This document shows positions 1-14,103 of a stretch of DNA of 64,000 nt, piece after piece. A program made the translations under genes and the position numbers. Source of the stretch: Povalibacter uvarum (GTDB lineage: Bacteria; Pseudomonadota; Gammaproteobacteria; Steroidobacterales; Steroidobacteraceae); contig NZ_JACHHZ010000002.1 in NCBI RefSeq assembly GCF_014202975.1, forward strand, positions 744,001-808,000, given 5' to 3'. Position 1 is the first letter of the stretch; every line of letters begins with the position of its first letter. Below the pieces are notes generated by a model. That model was not told the origin of the DNA, did no database searches, and saw only the letters and a list, made by a program, of their open reading frames with translations.

Positions 1-216
1 AAACGCAGGAGCCGATCTATCGCGCGACCGCGTCAGCTGGCGATGGCTCTGGCGAAGGAGCTGACCAGCCACAGCTTGCCGGAGATCGGCGATGCTTTCG
101 GGGGTCGGGACCACACGACCGTGATGCACGCGTGCCGCGTGATCAAGGAGTTGCGTGAGTCGCAGACACGGACGAACGAGGACTATCAAAACCTGTTGAG
201 AACCCTGGCAGGTTGA
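1..216 (+). CDS. dnaA: DnaA, chromosomal replication initiator (3' end only)
   Basis: Only the last 71 codons are in the window and the gene enters from the left edge. This is DNA-binding domain IV of the initiator ATPase that binds DnaA boxes and opens oriC. The frame carries the family signature [11 protein letters not shown], preceded by [17 protein letters not shown], which is the helix-turn-helix and recognition region. The gene ends in TGA at 214-216 after a typical short C-terminal helix. It is followed by the candidate origin and by dnaN, the classical bacterial order. The product is cytoplasmic. Identity is certain, but nothing can be said about its start or promoter. Confidence 0.98.
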   Translation, partial: KRRSRSIARPRQLAMALAKELTSHSLPEIGDAFGGRDHTTVMHACRVIKELRESQTRTNEDYQNLLRTLAG

Positions 217-438
217 TTGTGGAAAACTTGTGAGCGTCGTGAGGATTCTTTTAATCCACAGGTGCTCAACAGCTTTGGGACAAACTGTTCGAGGCCTTAT
301 AGGCGGAGTTATTGAGAGCACAAGCTCCTGATTCGAAAGGGTGCGATTCGCTTATCCACAGAGTTGGGCGATCTCAATAATCATCATAAGTTTTAAATAT
401 CTAAATCATTAAATCTTTAAGACTCCACAGGTGAAGCG
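217..438. other. Candidate chromosomal origin (oriC) between dnaA and dnaN
   Basis: This 222-bp gene-free spacer has the parts expected of an origin. There is a perfect DnaA box TTATCCACA at 352-360, an 8/9 match TAATCCACA at 252-260, and an 8/9 match on the opposite strand at 219-227 (TTTTCCACA when reversed). An AT-rich stretch at about 376-421 lies next to the perfect box and could be the unwinding element; it includes repeated ATC/ATA triplets. Origins in the dnaA-dnaN gap are known in several bacteria, including Xanthomonas. The dnaN promoter should also lie here. Which boxes are used is inference. Confidence 0.65.
352..360 (+). promoter_or_regulatory. Perfect DnaA box
   Basis: TTATCCACA matches the DnaA consensus at all nine positions. 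It lies about 16 bp before the AT-rich stretch upstream of dnaN, the arrangement expected for loading DnaA onto an unwinding element. It may also let DnaA control dnaN-recF transcription. Confidence 0.75.
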
Positions 439-1536
439 ATGAAGTTCAGTGCTGGACGCGAAGCGATACTGGCTCCCCTGCAAGCAGTGATCGGCGTGGT
501 CGAACGGCGGCAGACCATGCCCATTCTGGCGAACGTCCTGATCACGGGACGCGGGGATGAGTTGTCGCTGACCGCGACGGATCTGGAAGTCGAGCTCGTG
601 GCAAAAACGAAGGTCACCCTGCAGCAAGCAGGTGAGATCACCGTTCCCGCTCGCAAGCTGCTCGACATCGTTCGCGCGTTGCCGGACCAGGCAACGGTGA
701 CGATTACGCTGGAAGGCGAGCGCGTCACCGTAAAGTCCGGCAAGAGCCGCTTCACGCTGACCACGCTGCCCGCGTCGGACTTCCCCTCCATCGAAGATAT
801 CCGTGCGGATCAGTCCTTCACGATCGGTCAGGCGGCGCTCAAGCGCCTGCTCGACAAGACGCATTTCTCGATGGCGCAGCAGGACGTCCGCTACTACCTG
901 AACGGCATGTTGATGGAAATTGCTGGGAAAGTGCTGCGAACGGTCGCGACTGACGGACATCGACTGGCATACTGCGAAGCAGAGCTGGAGAAGGACGGGG
1001 GCAACACGCAGCAGGTCATCGTTCCTCGCAAAGGCGTCCTGGAGCTGCAGCGTCTGCTCGGCGCAGAGGGTACGGTGGAGCTCGCGGTGGGAACGAATCA
1101 CGTTCGCGCCAGCATTGGCGAAATTCGCTTCACTTCGAAGCTCATTGACGGTCGTTTCCCGGAATACGGCCGGGTAATTCCGAACAATCCTCCCAAGCAG
1201 GTCAAGGCAGATCGCGACGCGTTGCGCGCGGCGCTCCAGCGAGCGGCCATTCTCTCGAATGAGAAGTACCGCGGCATTCGCCTGGCAGTGAAGGAGAACG
1301 CGCTGGTCCTGCAGTCTCACAACCCAGAGCAGGAAGAGGCCGAGGAAGAGATCGAAGTGAACTATGGCGGGGAGGAAGTCGAGATCGGCTTCAACGTGAA
1401 CTATCTCCTCGACGCGTTGGCGGCAGTGGATGGCAACGAGGTTCAGCTTGGCCTGACTGACGCGAACAACAGCTGCCTGCTGACTTCGCCCGCCGTCGCC
1501 TCCGCCAAGTATGTGGTCATGCCGATGCGGCTGTAA
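439..1536 (+). CDS. dnaN: DNA polymerase III beta subunit (sliding clamp)
   Basis: The 365-residue product matches the usual clamp length (366 in E. coli). It forms a ring around DNA that tethers Pol III and other polymerases, and it is the platform for Hda, MutS and ligase binding. The three repeated clamp domains span the whole protein. The start MKFSAGREAILAPLQ and the end YVVMPMRL are typical; the C-terminal MPMRL lies at the peptide-binding pocket. The ATG at 439 is preceded by AGGTGA at good spacing. recF begins 12 bp after the stop, so the two are very likely co-transcribed. Confidence 0.98.
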   Translation: MKFSAGREAILAPLQAVIGVVERRQTMPILANVLITGRGDELSLTATDLEVELVAKTKVTLQQAGEITVPARKLLDIVRALPDQATVTITLEGERVTVKSGKSRFTLTTLPASDFPSIEDIRADQSFTIGQAALKRLLDKTHFSMAQQDVRYYLNGMLMEIAGKVLRTVATDGHRLAYCEAELEKDGGNTQQVIVPRKGVLELQRLLGAEGTVELAVGTNHVRASIGEIRFTSKLIDGRFPEYGRVIPNNPPKQVKADRDALRAALQRAAILSNEKYRGIRLAVKENALVLQSHNPEQEEAEEEIEVNYGGEEVEIGFNVNYLLDALAAVDGNEVQLGLTDANNSCLLTSPAVASAKYVVMPMRL

Positions 1537-1547
1537 TCGGAAGGGCG

Positions 1548-5055
<3,508 letters not shown>

Positions 5056-5122
5056 TTTTATTAATTAATAGAGCGGTCTCAACGTCTGAATAAGCGCGAG
5101 CCCTACAGATAAATTGTACGAA

Positions 5123-5842
5123 CTAGCTCGCCTTCGTCATGGAGGCGAGCTTTGCCTCGATCCAGGTCCGGACTTCCTCGTTGAGCTCGCGGGGATCACG
5201 TCCGGCAGCGTCGATCGGCGGACCAATCGCTACCTGAATCACCCCCGGCTTCTTGACCCAGCCGCGCCGCGGCCAGAACAGGCCCGCGTTGTGGGCCACC
5301 GGGATGATCTTGCAGCCAGCCCGCGACGCAAGCAGAGCACCACTCACCCCGTACTTACGCTTCTCTCCAGCCGCAACGCGAGTGCCTTCCGGGAAGACCA
5401 GGACCCACAGTCCGCTAGCCAGGCGCTCCTTGCCCTGCTCCACCACCTGGTTGACGGCCGATGCGCCCGCGCTGCGATTGATCGCGATCGGTCGCAGGAA
5501 GTGGAGAGCCCAGCCCACGAGCGGGATCCACATGAGCTCCCGCTTCAGCACCCAGGACTGCGGCGGGAAAATCCCCGCCTGGGCGATCGTTTCCCATGCG
5601 GACGAATGCTTCCACATCGAGACGTGCGCGCCCGGAATGATGTTCTCCGTTCCCTCGACCCGATAGCTGAGTCCGCAGCAGACCTTCAGCACCCACAGCT
5701 GCGTGTGCGACCAGCTGTTCGCAACGCGATAAAGCTGTTTGCTGGGAAGCCAGCTGAGCAGCAGCACGATGACGGCATAGATCGCGGTCCCGACAAACAG
5801 CCAGGTTGTGTAGACCAGCGATCGCAACAACTGCACGCGCAA
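5123..5842 (-). CDS. plsC: 1-acylglycerol-3-phosphate O-acyltransferase family protein
   Basis: A 239-residue membrane acyltransferase that most likely acylates lysophosphatidate to phosphatidate on the inner membrane. The N-terminal hydrophobic helix is at about 10-31. Motif I is H79-S-S-A-W-E84 (an HX4E variant of HX4D that occurs in this subfamily), and motif III is FPEGTR at 150-155. It starts 12 bp after glyS and is probably the last gene of glyQ-glyS-plsC. In Pseudomonas the same run includes gmhB between glyS and plsC; that gene is absent here. It converges on gyrB across a 67-bp gap with no clear terminator. Confidence 0.85.
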   Translation of the reverse strand: MRVQLLRSLVYTTWLFVGTAIYAVIVLLLSWLPSKQLYRVANSWSHTQLWVLKVCCGLSYRVEGTENIIPGAHVSMWKHSSAWETIAQAGIFPPQSWVLKRELMWIPLVGWALHFLRPIAINRSAGASAVNQVVEQGKERLASGLWVLVFPEGTRVAAGEKRKYGVSGALLASRAGCKIIPVAHNAGLFWPRRGWVKKPGVIQVAIGPPIDAAGRDPRELNEEVRTWIEAKLASMTKAS

Positions 5843-5854
5843 TTCCTCTTTGCT

Positions 5855-7942
5855 TCAGCCGGGCAGCCTGGAGAGATCCGCGATCTGCAGGAACACGCTG
5901 CGCAACCGCGACAGTAATGCCAGCCGGTTAGCACGTACTTCAGCATCGTCCGCCATGACCATGACGCCGTCGAAGAAGCGATCAACATCCTCGCGCAGAC
6001 CAGCGAGGTGCGTGAGCGCCGCTGCGTACTCGCGCCGTGCGAGCAATGGATTCACGCCGCGCTCGGTCGCGATGACGTGCTCGAACAACGCGCGCTCAGC
6101 GGGGTCCTGCAAACGATCGGTCGAAACCGCGCCGGACACGGCCTCGGGAACTTTGCGCAGGATGTTCGCAATCCGCTTGTTGGCTGCCGACAGGGCTTGC
6201 GCCTCGGGCAGCGCCAGGAAGGACTTCAGTGCGTCGAGTCGTAGATCGATGTCGAGAGGTGAATGCGAGCGGCTGCCGAGCACCGCATCGAACATCTCGG
6301 TAGTGACACCCTGATCAGTCGCTTCGAGATATGAACCGCGCAACCGCTCCATGAGGTACGCCCAGATCTCCTCAACCGTTTCGGCGGGCGCGGGGATCGG
6401 CTGCTGCGCGACTGCCGTTTCGACCAGTTGATACAGGTCGATATCCAGCTTGCGCTCGACGCAGATTCGCAGCACGCCGAGCGCGGCGCGACGCAGGCCG
6501 AACGGATCGCGCGTGCCAGACGGCTTCTGGCCGATGCTGAAGATGCCGGCGATCGTATCGAGCTTGTCCGCCATCGACACCGCGATGCCCGTCGGCGTTT
6601 GCGGCAACTGATCGCCCGAGAATCGAGGCCAGTACTGTTCAGCGAGTGCCGCCGCGACCTCGGTGGGTTCACCGTCATGCGTCGCGTAGTACCGGCCCAT
6701 CAATCCCTGAAGTTCGGGAAACTCGCCCACCATCGCGGTGAGCAGATCGCACTTGGAGAGCTTCGCGGCGCGCTGGGCCAGAGCCGCGTCGCCCCGAATG
6801 ATGCTTGCGATATGAGACGCCAGCGCTTCGACACGGGTGGCCTTGTCGAACAGCGAGCCGAGCTTGCTCTGGAAGGTCACGGCCCTCAGCGCTTCGCAAC
6901 GGTCTTCGAGACGCTGCTTGCGATCCGTCTCCCAGAAGAACGCGGCGTCCGCCAGGCGCGGCCGAACTACCCGTTCATTGCCGTCACGGACCTTGTCCGG
7001 ATCGCGGCTCTCGATGTTCGCCACCGTGATGAATGCGTTGATCAACTTTCCATCGGGGCCGCGCACCGGGAAGTAGCGTTGATGCTCCTGCATGGTCGCG
7101 ATCAGGACTTCCGGCGGCAGGTCCAGGAATCTCGCATCGAAGCGACCGGCGAGCGGGACGGGCCACTCGACGAGCGACGCCACTTCATCCAGCAGCGCCG
7201 GCTCGATCACCGCGGTGCCGCCGAGCGACTCGGCGATCGTGTTGACGCCGGTCCGGATCGATTCACGTCGCTGCGACGCATCGACTACGACGCGGCCTTT
7301 TTCAATGAGCGTCTCGGGATATTTGGCCGGGCTCGAAATCGCGATGGGCTGCGGCGCGTGAAACCGATGTCCTCGAGACTGCTTGCCGGCGGCAATGCCC
7401 AGAACGGTGGCTTCGACGACAGTCGAACCGAACAACATCACGATCCAGTGCACCGGCCGGACGAACTCCTGCTCGCCCGCGCCCCAGCGCATCCGCTTCG
7501 CGATCGGCAGCTCATTCAGCGACGTCGACACGATGCCCGGCAGCAGCGACGTCGTCGGTTCGCCCTTCTTCACGCCGACAAACTGCAGCACCTTGCCCTT
7601 CGGCCCGTCGACCTGCTGAAGCTGATCGAGGGTCACACCGCAGGACGCCGCGAATCCCAGGGCAGCCTTCGTCGGCTGGCCCGATGCGTCGAACGCGTTT
7701 GCCACCGCGGGCCCCTGCCGTTTGATCTCCTGATCCGGCTGGTGATCGGCCAGGGCGCCGACGCGAACGGCGAGGCGCCGAGGCGTAGCGAACCATTCGA
7801 CCTCGCCGTGCTTCACGCCACTGGTGCCGAGCCCTTTCACGACGCCATCCGCAAAGGCCTGCGCCAGATTGAAGAGAGACTTCGGCGGCAGTTCTTCAGT
7901 ACCGATCTCGACGAGAAAATCGCGCTTGCTCATGTCCGTCAT
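5855..7942 (-). CDS. glyS: Glycyl-tRNA synthetase beta subunit
   Basis: The 695-residue beta chain of the alpha2-beta2 glycyl-tRNA synthetase; E. coli GlyS is about 689. The beta chain binds the tRNA and carries the anticodon-binding C-terminal region. It opens [22 protein letters not shown], the family start, with a second possible ATG three codons in. The middle contains the HD-like region ([14 protein letters not shown] and following). The start overlaps the glyQ stop by ATGA (7939-7942), which suggests translational coupling and equal production of the two chains. Confidence 0.97.
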   Translation of the reverse strand: MTDMSKRDFLVEIGTEELPPKSLFNLAQAFADGVVKGLGTSGVKHGEVEWFATPRRLAVRVGALADHQPDQEIKRQGPAVANAFDASGQPTKAALGFAASCGVTLDQLQQVDGPKGKVLQFVGVKKGEPTTSLLPGIVSTSLNELPIAKRMRWGAGEQEFVRPVHWIVMLFGSTVVEATVLGIAAGKQSRGHRFHAPQPIAISSPAKYPETLIEKGRVVVDASQRRESIRTGVNTIAESLGGTAVIEPALLDEVASLVEWPVPLAGRFDARFLDLPPEVLIATMQEHQRYFPVRGPDGKLINAFITVANIESRDPDKVRDGNERVVRPRLADAAFFWETDRKQRLEDRCEALRAVTFQSKLGSLFDKATRVEALASHIASIIRGDAALAQRAAKLSKCDLLTAMVGEFPELQGLMGRYYATHDGEPTEVAAALAEQYWPRFSGDQLPQTPTGIAVSMADKLDTIAGIFSIGQKPSGTRDPFGLRRAALGVLRICVERKLDIDLYQLVETAVAQQPIPAPAETVEEIWAYLMERLRGSYLEATDQGVTTEMFDAVLGSRSHSPLDIDLRLDALKSFLALPEAQALSAANKRIANILRKVPEAVSGAVSTDRLQDPAERALFEHVIATERGVNPLLARREYAAALTHLAGLREDVDRFFDGVMVMADDAEVRANRLALLSRLRSVFLQIADLSRLPG

Positions 7943-8862
7943 GCTCCCGCTGCCGTACGCGCGAGCATCGGGAAGCCCAGCGCCTCGCGGGATTTGTAGT
8001 AGGTCTCGGCGACGCGCTTCGCCAGCGCGCGCACTCTCAATATGTATCCCTGGCGTTCCGTCACCGAGATCGCCTTGCGTGCGTCCAGAAGATTGAACGT
8101 GTGCGATGTCTTGAGCATCTGCTCATACGCGGGCAGAGCGAGCCCCTTCTCGAGCAGCATCTCGCACGCGCTCTCGTGCTCCTTGAAATGACGGAACAGC
8201 AGGTCCGTGTCGGCAAACTCGAAGTTGTACTTGGACTGCTCCACTTCGTTCTGGTGATACACGTCTCCATAGGTGACGCGTCCGAAGGGTCCGTCCGACC
8301 ACACGATGTCGAAGATGCTCTCGACACCCTGCAGGTACATCGCGAGCCGCTCGAGACCGTAAGTGATCTCGCCCATGACGGGCCGGCAGTCGAGACCGCC
8401 GACCTGCTGGAAGTACGTGAACTGCGTGACCTCCATGCCGTTCAGCCAGATCTCCCAACCCAAGCCCCACGCGCCCAGCGTTGGCGATTCCCAGTTGTCT
8501 TCGACGAGCCGGATGTCGTGCGTCAGCGGATCGAATCCCAGACTGGCGAGCGAGCCGAGATAGAGATCGATGATGTTGTCGGGCGAGGGCTTCAGAACGA
8601 CTTGGAACTGGTAGTAGTGCTGGAGGCGGAACGGGTTGTCGCCATAGCGGCCGTCTGTCGGGCGCCGGGACGGCTGCACATAGGCGGCGCTCCACGGTTC
8701 GGGGCCGACGGCTCGCAGCAGGGTCGCCGTATGGAAAGTGCCCGCGCCCATTTCCATGTCGTACGGCTGGAGGATGACGCACCCCTGCTTCGCCCAGTAC
8801 GCCTGCAGGGCAAAGATCAGATCCTGGAAAGTCTTGGGAACGTCGGCTTTGGGGGCGGCCAT
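7939..8862 (-). CDS. glyQ: Glycyl-tRNA synthetase alpha subunit
   Basis: The 307-residue class II catalytic chain activates glycine and joins it to tRNA-Gly with GlyS. The protein begins [19 protein letters not shown]; the conserved block [17 protein letters not shown] and the motif [11 protein letters not shown] follow. I chose the ATG at 8862 because it has an AGGA ribosome site and matches the family N-terminus. The open frame extends 32 codons further up, but with no family similarity. First gene of the minus-strand glyQ-glyS-plsC unit, divergent from glnA. Confidence 0.96.
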   Translation of the reverse strand: MAAPKADVPKTFQDLIFALQAYWAKQGCVILQPYDMEMGAGTFHTATLLRAVGPEPWSAAYVQPSRRPTDGRYGDNPFRLQHYYQFQVVLKPSPDNIIDLYLGSLASLGFDPLTHDIRLVEDNWESPTLGAWGLGWEIWLNGMEVTQFTYFQQVGGLDCRPVMGEITYGLERLAMYLQGVESIFDIVWSDGPFGRVTYGDVYHQNEVEQSKYNFEFADTDLLFRHFKEHESACEMLLEKGLALPAYEQMLKTSHTFNLLDARKAISVTERQGYILRVRALAKRVAETYYKSREALGFPMLARTAAGA

Positions 8863-9013
8863 GCAGGATCCTGGGCGGGCGGTTTGCCGTTCGCCGCGAA
8901 AAGGGCGGCTTCTGGCGCGAAAAGCGCGCGAGTATAGCGGCTCAGCCGGGCGGCTCACGAGCGGCGCTGATGCCCGGACGCGATGCCTGCGGGAGACCGG
9001 CCTGAGCCCATAC

Positions 9014-9028
9014 GCACATTATCGGTGC
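9014..9028. promoter_or_regulatory. NtrC enhancer site 1 upstream of glnA
   Basis: GCACA-N5-GGTGC fits the NtrC dyad GCACY-N5-GGTGC with one mismatch. It is centred about 129 bp before the predicted start at about 9150 and 31 bp (three helical turns) from site 2, very like the paired enhancer of enteric glnA. Confidence 0.8.
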
Positions 9029-9044
9029 ATATGGTAGAAAATAC

Positions 9045-9059
9045 GCACTATCATGGTGC
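9045..9059. promoter_or_regulatory. NtrC enhancer site 2 upstream of glnA
   Basis: GCACT-ATCAT-GGTGC is a full match to the NtrC consensus dyad, centred near -98 from the predicted sigma54 start. With site 1 it forms a same-face pair for cooperative NtrC-phosphate hexamer assembly. Confidence 0.85.
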
Positions 9060-9106
9060 CTATGCGGCGCCACGCCGGCGATCAACTCCGTCAAATCCAA
9101 CGACTT

Positions 9107-9121
9107 GCGCCATGACGGTGC
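9107..9121. promoter_or_regulatory. Possible weak third NtrC site beside the promoter
   Basis: GCGCC-ATGAC-GGTGC differs from the NtrC dyad at one position of the left arm. It ends 2 bp before the -24 element. In E. coli glnA, weak sites between enhancer and promoter limit expression at high NtrC-phosphate; this could play the same role, which is inference. Confidence 0.45.
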
Positions 9122-9123
9122 GA

Positions 9124-9139
9124 TGGCATGGTTCCTGCA
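9124..9139 (+). promoter_or_regulatory. Sigma54 (-24/-12) promoter of glnA
   Basis: TGGCATG-N4-CTGCA has the invariant GG (9125-9126) and GC (9137-9138) separated by exactly 10 bp, the sigma54 rule. The only departure is C for T at the first base of the -12 box. Transcription should start near 9150, with an 80-nt leader to glnA. Confidence 0.85.
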
Positions 9140-9231
9140 ATTTTCGGGGCCCAGACTTCAATAAACCTACGGCGTCGTAACAGCGAGCGAGCCGGGGTCA
9201 CTCAATCTCGCTGTTTACCGGAGGAGATCTC

Positions 9232-10644
9232 ATGACGACGTCCGCTGAAGTCCTCAGCATGTTGAAAGAAAAGGAAGTCACCTTTGTTGACTTGCGCTTT
9301 ACGGACACGCGCGGCAAGGAACAGCACGTAACCGTGCCCGCGCACACGATCGACGCGGGATTCTTCGACGACGGCAAGATGTTCGACGGGTCGTCCATCG
9401 CCGGCTGGAAGGGAATCAACGAGTCGGACATGGTCCTCATGCCGGACCCCACCACGGCCGTTCTGGATCCGTTCTTCGAAGAGAAGACGCTGATCATCCG
9501 CTGCGACGTCCTTGAACCCTCCACGATGCAGGGCTATGAGCGCGATCCGCGTTCCATCGGCAAGCGCGCCGAGGCCTATCTCAAGGCTTCAGGGATCGGC
9601 GAAAAGGCGCTGTTCGGCCCCGAAAACGAATTCTTCATTTTCGACAACGTGCGCTACGGCACGAACATGCAGGGCTCCTTCTTCGACATCGAATCCATCG
9701 AAGCCGCCTGGAGCTCGGGCAAGAATTACGAAGATGGCAACAAGGCTCACCGGCCCGGCGTGAAGGGCGGCTACTTCCCCGTCCCGCCGGTCGACTCGTT
9801 CCAGGATCTGCGTTCGGCGATGTGCCTCGCGCTCGAAGAGCTGGGCATGAAGGTCGAAGTGCATCACCACGAAGTCGCGACCGCCGGCCAGTGCGAAATC
9901 GGCGTGAACGCCAATACGCTGGTGCGCAAGGCCGATGAAGTGCAGATGCTCAAGTACGCGATCCACAACGTGGCTCACGCGTACGGCAAGACCGTGACGT
10001 TCATGCCGAAACCCCTGGTCGGCGACAACGGCAGCGGCATGCATGTTCACCAGTCGATCTCGAAGGACGGCAAGCCGCTCTTCGCGGGCGACAAATACGC
10101 CGGTCTGTCGGACCTGGCGCTCTACTACATCGGCGGCATCATCAAGCACGCCAAGGCGATCAACGCATTCACGAACGCCAGCACCAACAGCTACAAGCGC
10201 CTGGTGCCGGGTTTCGAAGCTCCGGTCATGCTGGCGTACTCCGCCCGTAACCGTTCTGCCTCCATCCGTATTCCGTGGGTTGCGAACCCCAAGGGTCGCC
10301 GCATCGAAGTGCGCTTCCCGGATTCGACGGCGAATCCGTACCTCGCGTTCTCCGCGATGCTCATGGCGGGTCTCGACGGCATCCAGAACAAGATCCATCC
10401 CGGCGAAGCCGCGGACAAGGATCTGTACGACCTGCCGCCGGAAGAAGCCAAGAACATTCCGGAAGTGTGTTACTCGCTGGAACAGGCCCTGGAAGCGCTC
10501 GACAAGGACCGCGCGTTCCTCAAGGCCGGCGGCGTGTTCACCGACGATGTGATCGACGCCTACATCGCGCTGAAGATGCAGGAAGTCACCAAGGTGCGTA
10601 TGTCCACGCACCCGCTGGAATTCGAGTTGTACTACAGCGTCTGA
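9232..10644 (+). CDS. glnA: Glutamine synthetase, type I
   Basis: The 470-residue enzyme makes glutamine from glutamate, ammonia and ATP, and is the centre of ammonium assimilation. It has the N-terminal beta-grasp domain with FDGSSIAGW, the ATP and metal loop [10 protein letters not shown], the block [12 protein letters not shown], and the adenylylation loop [10 protein letters not shown]. In that loop Tyr399 is the predicted AMP-accepting residue, so GlnE control is expected. The ATG follows the strong ribosome site GGAGGAG (9220-9226). Expression should depend on the sigma54 promoter and NtrC sites upstream, and a strong hairpin follows the stop. Confidence 0.98.
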   Translation: MTTSAEVLSMLKEKEVTFVDLRFTDTRGKEQHVTVPAHTIDAGFFDDGKMFDGSSIAGWKGINESDMVLMPDPTTAVLDPFFEEKTLIIRCDVLEPSTMQGYERDPRSIGKRAEAYLKASGIGEKALFGPENEFFIFDNVRYGTNMQGSFFDIESIEAAWSSGKNYEDGNKAHRPGVKGGYFPVPPVDSFQDLRSAMCLALEELGMKVEVHHHEVATAGQCEIGVNANTLVRKADEVQMLKYAIHNVAHAYGKTVTFMPKPLVGDNGSGMHVHQSISKDGKPLFAGDKYAGLSDLALYYIGGIIKHAKAINAFTNASTNSYKRLVPGFEAPVMLAYSARNRSASIRIPWVANPKGRRIEVRFPDSTANPYLAFSAMLMAGLDGIQNKIHPGEAADKDLYDLPPEEAKNIPEVCYSLEQALEALDKDRAFLKAGGVFTDDVIDAYIALKMQEVTKVRMSTHPLEFELYYSV

Positions 10645-10650
10645 GGTCGC

Positions 10651-10678
10651 GGACGCCGGGCTTTCCCGCCCGGCGTCC
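10651..10678 (+). terminator. Hairpin terminator after glnA
   Basis: A perfect 11-bp GC-rich stem (10651-10661 with 10668-10678) and a 6-nt loop lie 6 bp after the glnA stop. The following bases are pyrimidine-rich but not a clean T tract, so efficiency is uncertain. Confidence 0.7.
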
Positions 10679-10766
10679 CTTCCCTCGTACTGCTGCGGTG
10701 ACGGTGTTCACACTCTGCCGTCGCCGTTTTTGTCAGGCCGGAGCGAAGCGGATATGCTCGATCCCC

Positions 10767-11486
10767 ATGCGCACTACGCTGTTGCTACTCGCCTTGCTCG
10801 CGGGCCCCGTGCTCGCCGCACAGACAGTGTGGAAGTGGGTGGACAGCAACGGTGTGACTCACTATGCCGATCGCCCGGTTCCCGGCGCGACCCGGGTCGA
10901 GCTGGCTACCGGCACCTCCCGGAGCGATTCAAGCACCCCCAGTTACACCGCTCCCTCGTCGAGCAGCTCCGAGTCGAACGATCCCGGCGAAGGCTACGCG
11001 ACGCTCGAGATCACGAGCCCGGCGGACGACGAGACCCTCGTGAATACCGGTGGGACCGCGACGGTTCAGGTCAACATGCAGCCCGACCTGCTGTCCGGCC
11101 ACTTGATCTTTCTCCAGCTCGACGGCCGCATCCTCCAGGACTATCCGCGCAATACGACGACGTTCAATTTGCGAGAAGTGCCGCGTGGCACGCACACCGT
11201 GGTTGCGGTCATCACGACCAGCACCGGTCAGCGCGTCCAGAGCAGTCCGCCCATCACGTTCCATGTGCGGCAGGAATCGGGAGCCCAGGCTCCGGTCGGT
11301 CCGTCGCTGCGCCCGCCGCCGAAGCCGCAACCGCGCGCCGGCAACAAGATGCCTACGTCGCAGCCGACCTATGCTGCGCTGAATCCGGTGCGCACCGCAC
11401 CGATCGATCCGAAGACCAACAAGCCGGTCGTCACCAAGCCAGCGACCAGCAAGCCAACGCCGCCCAAAGCGCCGCAAGGCAAGTAG
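10767..11486 (+). CDS. DUF4124 domain-containing secreted protein
   Basis: A 239-residue protein of unknown function. Residues 1-18 (MRTTLLLLALLAGPVLAA) look like a Sec signal peptide. The DUF4124 motif follows (VWKWVDSNGVTHYADRPVPG), then a Ser-rich linker, a beta-rich domain at about 75-160 that resembles a bacterial Ig-like fold, and a Pro/Lys-rich tail. DUF4124 proteins often lie beside ntrBC or glnA in gammaproteobacteria; their job is not known to me. I chose the ATG at 10767 because it starts the signal peptide. The open frame extends upstream into glnA, but that part is a shadow. Confidence 0.85.
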   Translation: MRTTLLLLALLAGPVLAAQTVWKWVDSNGVTHYADRPVPGATRVELATGTSRSDSSTPSYTAPSSSSSESNDPGEGYATLEITSPADDETLVNTGGTATVQVNMQPDLLSGHLIFLQLDGRILQDYPRNTTTFNLREVPRGTHTVVAVITTSTGQRVQSSPPITFHVRQESGAQAPVGPSLRPPPKPQPRAGNKMPTSQPTYAALNPVRTAPIDPKTNKPVVTKPATSKPTPPKAPQGK

Positions 11487-11575
11487 CCCTCCTCTCGCCC
11501 TCCATGCGCGAAGCGGCAACAGCCGCGTTCGCGTTCGTCCCTCTCGCTCGAGTCGGCGGGAGGTGACACCGCTTC

Positions 11576-12665
11576 ATGGTCGCCCATCCTGCAAGTTTTC
11601 CGAAAGGCGCCGTGGCCGATCCCGATCGCATTCTTGATGGGCTGAGCACGAGCATCCTGATCGTGGATCAGGCGCAGGCGCTGCTCTATCTGAACGTCGC
11701 CGCCGAGACGCTCTTCGGCGTCAGCCGCAACCAGGTGCGCGGACGGCCGCTCGCGGAATTGCTCGTCGACTCCGCCGCTCTCTCCGAAGTGATCGACCGC
11801 GCGGTCGAAACGTGGCGACCGATCTCTCGCCGCGAACTTGCGCTGCGCTCCGTCTATGGCGACACCGAGCTCACTGTCGACTGCAATGTCGCTCCCTACG
11901 AAGAAGCAGGCACGCCTGCAGCCGTGCTGATCGAGATCAGCGATGGAACTCAGCATCAGCGCATCACGCGCGAGAACGCCCTCCTCACACAGATCGGCGG
12001 CAGCCGCGCGATGATTCGCCAGCTCGCGCACGAGATCAAAAATCCCCTCGGCGGATTGCGCGGTGCGGCCCAGTTGCTCGAACGCCAGCTGGCTGACGCC
12101 GCGATGCGCGAATACACGTCAGTGATCATCAGTGAGGCGGATCGTCTCGCGACACTCGTCGACACGCTGCTGGGCCCCGGCCATCACCCGCGCAAGGAGT
12201 CCGTGAACATCCACGAGCTCCTGCAACATGTCGGTCATCTGCTTGCCGCGGATGCGCCGCCTAATGTGTCGATCGAGCGCGACTACGATCCCAGTCTGCC
12301 GCCGCTGCTGCTCGATCGTCATCAGATCATCCAGGCCATGCTGAATCTCGGTCGCAACGCCGTGCAGGCGATCTCGCAGAACAAGTCCGCCGGCGGAAAG
12401 ATCACTCTGCGCACGCGTGTGTTGACGAACGAGAACATCGGCACGCGTCGCTATCGACTCGTCGCGTGCGTGCAGTTCGAAGACACCGGCCCGGGTGTTC
12501 CCGAACATCTGCGCGACACCTTGTTCTATCCGCTCGTCACGGGTCGTCCCGACGGCACCGGCCTGGGTCTCGCCGTCGCGCAGGACCTGGTCAGTCGTCA
12601 CGACGGACTGATCGAATTCGAAAGCCGCCCCGGTCTCACCACCTTCACCATCCTCCTGCCATTCC

Positions 12666-12694
<29 letters not shown>
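11576..12694 (+). CDS. ntrB: Nitrogen regulation sensor kinase NtrB
   Basis: The 372-residue soluble histidine kinase and phosphatase phosphorylates NtrC under nitrogen limitation and is controlled by PII. A PAS domain is at about 15-125, then the H-box LAHEIKNPLGG with His152 as the phosphorylation site, an N-box near LGRNAVQA, and the glycine-rich G boxes DTGPGVP and DGTGLGL. No membrane segment is present, as expected for NtrB. The ATG at 11576 follows GGGAGGTGA at 9-nt spacing. ntrC overlaps its end by 29 bp, so the pair is one operon. Confidence 0.95.
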
Positions 12695-14078
<1,384 letters not shown>

Positions 14079-14103
14079 ACCAATCGCTGACCGCCGGGAA
14101 TAG

